64,000 bases of DNA from Legionella quinlivanii (lineage in GTDB: Bacteria > Pseudomonadota > Gammaproteobacteria > Legionellales > Legionellaceae). The notes beneath the pieces are model-generated. The model ran no database searches. It was given only the letters and a program-made list of their open reading frames with translations, and was not told the DNA's origin. Where the stretch lies: NCBI RefSeq assembly GCF_900461555.1, contig NZ_UGOX01000001.1, positions 281,001-345,000 on the forward strand. Direction: 5' to 3'. Every line of letters begins with the position of its first letter. Position 1 is the stretch's first letter. A program made the position numbers and the translations under genes. Shown one piece after another: positions 37,339 through 44,162 of this stretch.

Positions 37339-38058
37339 TTAGGAGACTATGCAGCAGGGCCGTTCATCGTCCTCATCCGGTTGTTGAACTGTTTGTACGC
37401 TTGGAACCGGAAAAATATTGTTGTAAACAATTAAAACGTCTTGCATGAAATCATTGGCGTCACTGTTTAAGGCATGTTCCGGCAAATGCCGAAAAGAGTA
37501 TTTGGCTGAGATATTAGCCATCCATTGCAAACCCTGAGCATGCAAAGAGTTTCTGGGAGTTCTCGCGAGTATATCACCTGGTCTTAGTATTACTGGAAAC
37601 GCTGCGTTTTCCAGAGCGAGCATATAATCTGCCAAGACCGTAAACTCGGGTTTGTTTAATCGTCCGATGACTGCATTAAAGCGGCATTCCAGAATACAAT
37701 GGCTATTGTCCAGTAACTCAAGGCAGAGTTTACGTAATGCCTCAGCTTCTGGCGTTAAAGCAATTTCTGCGATTTTACTGCGGGTCGCTTTTCTATTGGC
37801 CTCGTTTGTGGTCAACACCCTTTCCCATCGTTGAACTATACCCGAAAGCGACAGAGGAGCAAAATGAGTAAATTGGCTGGCATTAGTTTTATTCTTGCTG
37901 TAGTTGCGAAATAGCTCCAGGGCCGCCTCGGGGCTGGTAATTTTCTCCAGGTCAGTTTTGAGCTCCAAAGCACGCTTGCAAACTTGTTCATCTTCCTTGT
38001 GCTCTCTGATGAAGCGTGCGAGCTCATCCCCATAGCTTGTCAAAATATTTGCTGCCAT
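37339..38058 (-). CDS. CaaX-box protein, putative prenylated effector
   Basis: A 239-residue protein whose fold I do not recognise, largely helical and without a signal peptide. Its last residues are DDERPCCIVS: the final four, C-I-V-S, form a canonical CaaX prenylation box with a serine at X, the kind used by host farnesyltransferase. A second cysteine directly before it could be palmitoylated or also modified. Bacteria lack protein prenylation, so such an ending usually marks proteins acting in eukaryotic cells, as known for several Legionella effectors. It starts 20 bases after the ABC permease gene, with AGGGAGG as ribosome binding site, and is followed by a hairpin terminator. Confidence 0.7.
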   Translation of the reverse strand: MAANILTSYGDELARFIREHKEDEQVCKRALELKTDLEKITSPEAALELFRNYSKNKTNASQFTHFAPLSLSGIVQRWERVLTTNEANRKATRSKIAEIALTPEAEALRKLCLELLDNSHCILECRFNAVIGRLNKPEFTVLADYMLALENAAFPVILRPGDILARTPRNSLHAQGLQWMANISAKYSFRHLPEHALNSDANDFMQDVLIVYNNIFPVPSVQTVQQPDEDDERPCCIVS

Positions 38059-38078
38059 CTGACCTCCCTTGTGAGGTT

Positions 38079-38852
38079 TTACTCACGCAATCCGACCCCT
38101 TTTTTCAGTAATATCATATTAGCTGCAATTAATAGTACGATCAAGACAAAAATAATGCACATCGACAAAGACATGCTCATCTCTTGTTTGCCAATCATTG
38201 CGCCGCGTAACGCACTGACCATATAAAGGATAGGATTTAAATGAGAAAGCTTCTGCCAGAATGTGGGCAACATAGCGGTCGAATAGAACACCCCTCCCAG
38301 ATAGGTCAGGGGAGTCAGCACAAAAGTAGGGATTAGCATGACATCGTCAAAATTTCTGGCGATCATTGCATTGGTAAAACCCGCCAGAGAAAAGATGGCA
38401 GAAACCAGCAGCACTACAAGCAAGGTCAGCGGCAGGTGGTGCGGATCAATAGGCACGAAATACCAGGACACCAGAAAAACCAGAAAGGCGACGATGACAC
38501 CGCGAAGCACACCGCCAATTACATATCCCAGGAGCAGCAGGCCATCATGCATCGGGCTGACCAGGATTTCTTCAATACTTTTCTGAAAGCGAACGGTAAA
38601 CAACGAAGTCGATACATTGCCATAGGCATTGGTAATGACTGTCATCATAATCAGACCAGGGGCGATAAACTCGGGATAGCTGACCCCCTGGATGTTTCCA
38701 ATTCGCGGGCCTATCAAGGTTCCAAAAATTAAAAAGTACAATGCTGTGGTGATAACCGGCGGCAAAAACACCTGTGAGCTGATGCGAAACATACGCACTA
38801 GCTCGCGTCTTACTACGGTATAAAAAGCAATCAACTGTTGATTAATGGTCAT
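38079..38852 (-). CDS. ABC-2 type transporter permease (YadH-like)
   Basis: Inner-membrane permease of 257 residues with six predicted helices. The ABC-2 landmarks YPEFIAPGLIMMTVITNAYGN and the C-terminal LTYLGGVFYS...LNPILYMVSALRG are present. Together with the ATPase encoded just upstream it would form an exporter; YadGH-type pairs have unknown substrates. Its start overlaps the ATPase gene by 11 bases, and it is followed by the CaaX-protein gene. Confidence 0.9.
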   Translation of the reverse strand: MTINQQLIAFYTVVRRELVRMFRISSQVFLPPVITTALYFLIFGTLIGPRIGNIQGVSYPEFIAPGLIMMTVITNAYGNVSTSLFTVRFQKSIEEILVSPMHDGLLLLGYVIGGVLRGVIVAFLVFLVSWYFVPIDPHHLPLTLLVVLLVSAIFSLAGFTNAMIARNFDDVMLIPTFVLTPLTYLGGVFYSTAMLPTFWQKLSHLNPILYMVSALRGAMIGKQEMSMSLSMCIIFVLIVLLIAANMILLKKGVGLRE

Positions 38853-39756
38853 GATTGATTAAATCCAGAAAGAGTTCTTCAAGCCGATTGGTTTTATTGC
38901 GAAGGCTTTGAATTTTAATCCCATTCGCCGAAAGTTCTGCGAATACCTCATTCAGCGAGACACTGTTATTCACTCGTAGCTCAAAAGTCGTGCAGTCAAT
39001 CAGGCTTGTTTCAAACAGCGGCATTACGGGTAATTGTTCGATGGGTTCCTGTGTGTTAAATACAAAGGTCTGATGATTCAAGCTATTTAGCAAACTGCGC
39101 ATCGAGGTGTTTTTTATAATCACCCCCTCGTCAATTATTGCAATGTGTTTGCAGAGCTGCTCTGCCTCTTCGAGATAATGGGTGGTCAAAATAATGGTTG
39201 TCCCTTCCGCGTTCGTTTGTTTCAGAAAGTCCCACATGCTTCGCCGAATTTCAATATCAACTCCGGCGGTTGGTTCATCCAGAATGAGCACTTTCGGTTG
39301 ATGCATTAAGGCTCTTGCAATCATCAGTCGGCGTTTCATACCTCCTGATAAATGCCGCACTATGCTGCGGCGTTTTTCCCATATTCCCAATTGTTCAAGC
39401 AGTAAATGCGCCCGCGGTCTCGCCGTAGAGCGTGAAATCCCGTAAAAGCCAGCCTGATTAAGTAAAATCTGCTCGCAGGTCTCAAAAATATTAAGATTAA
39501 ATTCCTGAGGAACCAGACCAAGACAGGATTTGGCAAGATAGGGATGTTCATCCAAATCATAACCATAAATGCGAATGCTGCCGGAGGATTTGGTTAGTAA
39601 TGTGGTGATAAGCCCGATAGTGGTTGATTTCCCAGCTCCATTAGCTCCCAGTAAAGCAAAGAAATCGCCTGTTTTTACAGTCAGGTCAATTCCTTTTAAT
39701 GCTTCAACTTTATTGCCGTAGATTTTACGTAATTGTCTAATTTCCAAAGCGTTCAT
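38842..39756 (-). CDS. ABC transporter ATP-binding protein (YadG-like)
   Basis: ATPase of 304 residues with Walker A GANGAGKST, signature LSGGMKRRLMIARAL, Walker B VLILDEPTAGVD and switch histidine TTHYLEE. It powers the permease of the next gene. A diverged half copy of the palindromic element begins five bases upstream of the ATG, so the leader of this operon comes from repeat sequence; no clear ribosome binding site is visible. Confidence 0.92.
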   Translation of the reverse strand: MNALEIRQLRKIYGNKVEALKGIDLTVKTGDFFALLGANGAGKSTTIGLITTLLTKSSGSIRIYGYDLDEHPYLAKSCLGLVPQEFNLNIFETCEQILLNQAGFYGISRSTARPRAHLLLEQLGIWEKRRSIVRHLSGGMKRRLMIARALMHQPKVLILDEPTAGVDIEIRRSMWDFLKQTNAEGTTIILTTHYLEEAEQLCKHIAIIDEGVIIKNTSMRSLLNSLNHQTFVFNTQEPIEQLPVMPLFETSLIDCTTFELRVNNSVSLNEVFAELSANGIKIQSLRNKTNRLEELFLDLINHDH

Positions 39757-39760
39757 TGCC

Positions 39761-39850
39761 AGGTTCCGTGAACAAATTCATTATGAAAATGTGGCCTATT
39801 GAAAAGGAAAAATAACGTTGAATGGAGCGAATAGCAAGCACTATTAGTGT
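39761..39850. repeat. diverged half copy of the MITE-like element
   Basis: AGGTTCCGTGAACAAATTC matches the terminus of the element at 14219-14382. Further on, AATGGAGCGAATAGCAAGC matches that element's AATGAGGCGAATAGCGAGC. The second arm is missing or too diverged to see. Directly abuts the start of the ABC ATPase gene. Confidence 0.6.
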
Positions 39851-39914
39851 ATGCTACCCCGTTTCGCACTTTATGCAGCGTTATTGCATGAATGATCGTA
39901 GGTGCAAGAAAAAT

Positions 39915-40018
39915 GTCTTTGCGAGCGTCAGCGAAGCAATCCAGCTCTTAACTTTGTTCAAGGTTCGATCTGGATTGCTTCACTTCGTTCACAAAGAGCA
40001 GGTTAGTTGCTTGATTCT
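39915..40018. repeat. dispersed palindromic repeat, copy 1
   Basis: GTCTTTGCGAGCGTCAGCGA / AGCAATCCAG forms the left arm and CTGGATTGCTTC...CAAAGA the inverted right arm, with TTTGTTCAAG between. The outer part GGTTAGTTGCTTGATTCT is shared with the inverted copy at 46227-46332. The conceptual translations of both copies (FASVSEAI...) resemble each other only because of the repeat. Between this and the ABC gene (39757-40059) no gene is seen. Confidence 0.75.
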
Positions 40019-40059
40019 GATGCCGCAACGCGGCTTTATGCAGAATCGAAAGCGAATGC

Positions 40060-40216
40060 TTACCTCGGCTGTAATGAATTGCGATCTTCACTAAATTCAT
40101 CAAACTCATCGTCGGTATCATTGTTTGTTAATCCCGCATCAATGTTGGCCTGCCTGATTTGCTCCATTTTGCTCATAAACTCAGGCGTGATCCATTCGGG
40201 CAGGAATTTTTTTTTT
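40060..40216 (-). other. out-of-frame C-terminal coding extension after a poly-A run
   Basis: After the run of ten A (40216-40207, minus strand) the VipA-like gene reads 10 residues of unrelated sequence and stops at 40173. In the frame reached by adding one A or losing two, coding continues for 48 residues to a TAA at 40062-40060. It starts FLPEWITPEFMSKMEQ and has a strongly acidic stretch (NDTDDEFDEFSED). This looks like the genuine C-terminus, so the gene is either frameshifted, misassembled at the homopolymer, or expressed through slippage. Confidence 0.65.
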
Positions 40217-41213
40217 CCCCTTTTTTTTCTTCCGGTTCTTTTACTGGAGCAGAACTCCTGGCTTTAAGTACAAAATTCAGCTCATCTTGCATAGTGGCAA
40301 AAAATTGTGGTTGCCCTGGTTTTGAGGCTAATTTCTTTAATTTTAAAGGGGGTTTTGTATTGGCGGTTTCCCCTTCTTTTTTTAATGGCCGCGGAGGCAC
40401 AGGCGGTGCTGGTGGTGCTTTGCGCTGGGTTGGCGGTTCAACTTCTGTTTCACTCTTTAAAACAGGTGAGAGTTTGGTCGGTAAATCTGAGCCTGTCGGC
40501 GGAGGCGAGAGGATGGGCGGCTGTTTAACCGGCGAGTTGTCTACCTTGATTATCGGTTCAGGCACCCGTTGAGGTGCGGGGCTATTTGCAATAACTTTTT
40601 GTAAGTTAACTGCATGGCTGGCTTCTTCAATCATATCCCAGGCATGTTCATAGCGGGTCACTTTTTCTCTTAATGAATGCAACTCTGCCTCATTGTCATT
40701 TTTGTGCCGCTCCAGTTCTTCATTATGAGTTTGTAATTCACGTTTTTCATTAGAGAGCTTGGCTTTCTCAGCCTCCAGCTCCTTAATTTTTAACTTATAG
40801 ACTTCTATTTCCAGACAATGGGCTTCTCTCTCTCTGGATATCGCCTGCATTAAATTACCAATCAGGCTGACTTTGGAATTTTTAGTATTGAATTTAATTG
40901 AGAGGGTGACGCCAATATGATGGTCTTCTTGTGTGATCTCTGCATATTTATTAGTGAATGTGCCCATGTGGGCAAGAAAAATAGGGTCCTGGCTAAACAA
41001 CATAACAGCGGAGTGTTTTAAAAAATTGAGCAGGTCGTCTTCGTCAAAAATATCCGGGGTTTTTACAAAACAACTTTGCAGAAATTTAAGATTTTCAAGG
41101 ATCGTATCAGCATGAGTATCTTTATTCCATTTTAAATACCGGCTCAGGTTATTGTTTCCGTATTGCTCAACTAAATCGTTAAATAACGAAATAAACTCTT
41201 TGCTTACACTCAT
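40173..41213 (-). CDS. VipA-like coiled-coil/proline-rich protein, putative effector
   Basis: As read, 346 residues. A globular N-terminal region (1-125) is followed by a coiled coil (about 128-190, heptads in LEIEVYKLKIKELEAEKAKL). A proline-rich linker follows (215-275, including KAPPAPPVPPRPLKK), then LKLKKLASKPG and FFATMQDELNFVLKARS. This architecture matches Legionella VipA, an actin-nucleating effector. The nearby VPS9-like gene would agree with the L. pneumophila neighbourhood as I recall it (inference). I start at the ATG at 41213 (GGGAG upstream) rather than 41273. An A8-GGGG-A10 tract near the 3' end breaks the frame; the natural C-terminus is probably the out-of-frame extension to 40060. 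Confidence 0.65.
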   Translation of the reverse strand: MSVSKEFISLFNDLVEQYGNNNLSRYLKWNKDTHADTILENLKFLQSCFVKTPDIFDEDDLLNFLKHSAVMLFSQDPIFLAHMGTFTNKYAEITQEDHHIGVTLSIKFNTKNSKVSLIGNLMQAISREREAHCLEIEVYKLKIKELEAEKAKLSNEKRELQTHNEELERHKNDNEAELHSLREKVTRYEHAWDMIEEASHAVNLQKVIANSPAPQRVPEPIIKVDNSPVKQPPILSPPPTGSDLPTKLSPVLKSETEVEPPTQRKAPPAPPVPPRPLKKEGETANTKPPLKLKKLASKPGQPQFFATMQDELNFVLKARSSAPVKEPEEKKGEKKNSCPNGSRLSL

Positions 41214-41279
41214 TTCCGGCTCCCTGGATTGATGCGGCAATAGCCCATCAATCCATTTAATAGCAACCGGCAAATAAAT

Positions 41280-41897
41280 TCAACAGACTGAATTAATAAT
41301 TTGTTGAGTACTTACTCGTTTTAACCATCCGGCAATGCTGACACGGGTCTGATGGGTCAGCTCCACTTCATGAGGAAGATCGCTTGTAAAGCAAATGAAG
41401 CGATCAGCCTGAGGTAAAATCGATACCAGGAGTTGTTCTTCCTGGTTATACACCTTCAGGGCTCCGCCATCTTCAGCCTTCCAGCCCTCATTTAAGTAAT
41501 AAACACAGGAAATACGCCTATCCTTGTTATTTTGAAATTGATCCACATGCTTTTTATAAAAAGTGCCGGGCTGATAAATGGCATAATGGGTTTCAAACTG
41601 ATTCAAGCCCATGAACAGGACATTATTTAATTCGCGGCTGATTTGGTTTATTTTCTGAAAATAATAGTTTACCGCCAAATCAAATTCATCGGGATCAAGC
41701 CAGAGAATACTATCCCCTCTGATTTCCTGCTGCCGGCTAACAGAGGAATTACCTACTCGAGCTTGTTTAAAACGTTGATCAGCGTCTCCGCACAAGGCAT
41801 TGGTTCTAAGTTGCCTGGCATGCTCTTCGCCCAGAAAGTTCTCAATTATATGAAACCCTTGATTACAAAGATTATCAATCAGATTTGAATCGACCAT
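41280..41897 (-). CDS. 2-oxoglutarate/Fe(II) prolyl-hydroxylase-like oxygenase
   Basis: A 205-residue oxygenase resembling bacterial PHD2-like prolyl hydroxylases. The iron ligands are visible as His117 and Asp119 (KKHVDQF) and His176 (LPHEV), with Arg185 for 2-oxoglutarate (QTRVSIAGW). YAIYQPGTFYKKH and RRISCVYYLNEGW are family hallmarks. The reading frame extends to 41972, but the ATG at 41897 has a GGA six bases upstream and gives the usual N-terminus. Relatives hydroxylate proline residues, for example in EF-Tu; substrate here unknown. Confidence 0.82.
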   Translation of the reverse strand: MVDSNLIDNLCNQGFHIIENFLGEEHARQLRTNALCGDADQRFKQARVGNSSVSRQQEIRGDSILWLDPDEFDLAVNYYFQKINQISRELNNVLFMGLNQFETHYAIYQPGTFYKKHVDQFQNNKDRRISCVYYLNEGWKAEDGGALKVYNQEEQLLVSILPQADRFICFTSDLPHEVELTHQTRVSIAGWLKRVSTQQIINSVC

Positions 41898-42017
41898 GAA
41901 CATCCAGAAATACGAGAGCTTTACACAATAATTATTGCGACTGCCTCGAAAAAAGCAGAAATCATAGTCCATTTTGCTAAAGAGAGCGAGAAGTTTTAGC
42001 GTAGGGCCGAGATTAGT

Positions 42018-42689
42018 CTATTTGCCATTGAGAAGGTTTCGTCTTTCTTTCCAGTCTGGTAAAAATTGCGTCATCAGCTGTTTAAAATAATGGTTATGAC
42101 TTGCTTCGATCAAATGAACCATTTCATGCACAAAAACATATTCAATACACGCTAGTGGATGATGAATCAAATGCAGACTTAGCCAGATGCGGCCTTTGCT
42201 GGTATTGCAGGATCCCCAGCGGCTTCGCATCGCGCGAATGCCAAGGAATTTGGGAAACACCTTAATGATCGGTTGCCATTTGTTTAACAGAGTATCCATT
42301 AAACGCCCAAGCTCCTGCCGATACCAGTTATCCAGTATCCTGGTAAGATTTTGAGCGTTATTTAAAGTGCTCGAGAAATGCAATTGTTCATTAACGATAC
42401 CGAGAACTTGATTGCCTGAGCTTCCATTCTGCACAAGAGAGTAAACTTTTCCCAGAAATTTAATCTGATTTGCAGCAAGAGGTTGCTGAGGTGAGCGCCC
42501 GGCAACCTCTTTATGCTTCTCAATAATCCAGGACTGGCGGCTCTGTAAAAATTGCTCAATCGCGGCATCGCTCATTCTATGCGGTGCACTGACGATGATT
42601 TCACCATGCGGCGCCTTAATTCTTAAATATAGATGTTTAATTGACTTCCTAATAATTCTGACAGGCTGTTCATTGATCAGTTGAGCCAC
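42018..42689 (-). CDS. YgjP-like (DUF45) M48-type metallopeptidase
   Basis: A 223-residue protein of the YgjP/DUF45 family. Features are the N-terminal strand-rich LRIKAPHGEIIVSAPHRM, IRAMRSRWGSCNTSKGRIWLS, and the zinc motif VHEMVHLIEASHNHYF (HExxH plus a later histidine). Probably a cytoplasmic zinc peptidase; targets unknown. It stands alone between the oxygenase and a small secreted protein. Confidence 0.85.
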   Translation of the reverse strand: MAQLINEQPVRIIRKSIKHLYLRIKAPHGEIIVSAPHRMSDAAIEQFLQSRQSWIIEKHKEVAGRSPQQPLAANQIKFLGKVYSLVQNGSSGNQVLGIVNEQLHFSSTLNNAQNLTRILDNWYRQELGRLMDTLLNKWQPIIKVFPKFLGIRAMRSRWGSCNTSKGRIWLSLHLIHHPLACIEYVFVHEMVHLIEASHNHYFKQLMTQFLPDWKERRNLLNGK

Positions 42690-42739
42690 TTAATATCCGA
42701 ATAGAAAAAAGCCTATTATATCTGAATTAACCAGTGTGG

Positions 42740-43015
42740 CTATCGTTCTGCTGGAATACAGGGGCTGTCGACGTATTCACCATTAATTTTGAGCACCATG
42801 TTGATACTTCGCCGATGATAGCGAGACAAAATATCATACTGAGCTGTGCTCATATAACCGTAACTGTTTCCACAATATACCAGTGAATGGGCAGACGCTG
42901 AAGGCTTGGGCTTTAAGGGTAAATCACACTCCCAGCGAAATCGACCAGGATCACAGTTTGCAAATGTTAAGGAAACTGGCAAGATGAACAAAAGGATCGC
43001 TATACTTTTTTTCAT
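42740..43015 (-). CDS. small secreted cysteine-containing protein
   Basis: A 91-residue protein with a clean signal peptide ([18 protein letters not shown]) and four cysteines in the mature part, which could form two disulfides. No family recognised. Divergent from the VPS9-like gene. Confidence 0.6.
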   Translation of the reverse strand: MKKSIAILLFILPVSLTFANCDPGRFRWECDLPLKPKPSASAHSLVYCGNSYGYMSTAQYDILSRYHRRSINMVLKINGEYVDSPCIPAER

Positions 43016-43106
43016 GGCAGGCTCTTTTTTTATTATTGTTTGACTTAATATCGGCGGTTGTCATTATTTCTTTAACGGGATGATTGATTTTGCAAGGAGT
43101 ATCAAC

Positions 43107-44072
43107 GTGACATTAACGACTAAAGATTATCTCGATTTTCTAAGGGATGGTGACTATCTCCGTGCGCTGGACTGGACGGCTTATCTCGAAAAAAAATGCG
43201 GTGTCAAAGCGGGAGGAGGAGATGATTTGCTGCCGATAGGCGTCTTTGAATTAATTCGCTATGGATTTCGTCCTGAAGATATGAAGCATATTGAACTGCT
43301 TTATGCGGCGCAAGGGGTCAATCTTTTCAAGGGGGCTGCGGGATATGGCTGCACTAATCTTATAAGTGCCGCTTTGCAATATATGGTTTATTTCAAACAC
43401 CAGCTCCTGATGTTCTATGCGACTAATGAAGACTGGGGGTCGAATGAGTCCTGGAACAACGCTGCCGTAATTAAGCATATGGAAAGACAATGCCCTGCTT
43501 TGTCTGCAGAAGCTAACAGTAAATTTTTACGTAAAGAATATAAGGAGCTCGATAAACGCACGCAAAAACTGCTAAAAGAAGTTCAGGAACTTAAGGGAAA
43601 CAGCGAAATTCAAAAGTTGAGGGCAAATATTGAGTCGCTTGAGCCCTACTGTGACCTTTGTAATGAGTATGCAGATTTATTATCAAAAGCACTCGACTCC
43701 CTTAACACTGGAAAAGAAGAAAATCCGCTTGAGCAACAGGTTTCACCTACATCCAGGAACCGTGCCGATGAGGCGAAAGTAACTGCGGTGCGTTTTGGAT
43801 TAGTTAAAATTCTGAATGAGTATTTCAGAGTTTCAATGGCCAACAAAATCGATTGGAATAAGATAAGGTTACAGCTTGATGAAATAAAGGCACAACAGCC
43901 GCTAGACTGGGAATTTAATTATCTGAAAAGGTTGCAACCGCCTTTTAGCCTGGGGAAGGTTATTGCTGACAAACAAAATCAGCTTTTGTTTTTTGGTATG
44001 CACTGTTTGCAAAGTATCATTGGCTGTGACTCGTCTTCTCTTCGCGCTTCATCGGAAGGTCCCCAATCTTAA
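43107..44072 (+). CDS. VPS9-domain-like protein, putative Rab exchange-factor effector
   Basis: A 321-residue protein with a VPS9-type core. GGDDLLPIGVFELIRYG (residues 37-53) and GAAGYGCTNLISAALQYM (76-93) line up with the eukaryotic pattern of D-D-L-L-P, a following helix, then G-x-x-G-Y-x-x-T-N-L. The catalytic Asp (39/40) and Tyr80 positions are kept, but the usual Glu before the Tyr loop is Ala. A coiled-coil region follows (about 130-175), then a polar Ser-rich C-terminus. L. pneumophila Lpg0393 is a known VPS9-like exchange factor for Rab5-group GTPases and may be the orthologue. Start is the GTG at 43107, with AAGGAG seven bases upstream, not the ATG at 43080. Confidence 0.7.
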   Translation: MTLTTKDYLDFLRDGDYLRALDWTAYLEKKCGVKAGGGDDLLPIGVFELIRYGFRPEDMKHIELLYAAQGVNLFKGAAGYGCTNLISAALQYMVYFKHQLLMFYATNEDWGSNESWNNAAVIKHMERQCPALSAEANSKFLRKEYKELDKRTQKLLKEVQELKGNSEIQKLRANIESLEPYCDLCNEYADLLSKALDSLNTGKEENPLEQQVSPTSRNRADEAKVTAVRFGLVKILNEYFRVSMANKIDWNKIRLQLDEIKAQQPLDWEFNYLKRLQPPFSLGKVIADKQNQLLFFGMHCLQSIIGCDSSSLRASSEGPQS

Positions 44073-44100
44073 AGCCTGTGCTTTCACAATCTCAATCTGC

Positions 44101-44128
44101 TTGATTATTGAACATTGTTATGTATAAT
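44101..44128 (+). promoter_or_regulatory. sigma70-type promoter of the monooxygenase gene
   Basis: TTGATT (44101-44106) and a perfect TATAAT (44123-44128) with a 16-base spacer. Transcription would begin near 44135, so the in-frame ATG at 44115 cannot be the start; this supports the ATG at 44163. Confidence 0.65.
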
Positions 44129-44162
44129 AGAGCAACATTTGATCAGTTGGCGTGGTGTAGTT

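Noticed and set aside
39822..40094. Small open frame with KNVFASVSEAIQLLTLFK, similar to one at 46231-46467
   Set aside because: Both are translations of the dispersed palindromic repeat (39915-40018 and 46227-46332); the similarity is DNA-level, and neither has a ribosome binding site or conserved gene structure.
44115..44162. Earlier in-frame ATG for the monooxygenase
   Set aside because: It lies upstream of a perfect TATAAT at 44123-44128, so it would not be transcribed from that promoter, and the FAD motif fits a start at 44163.
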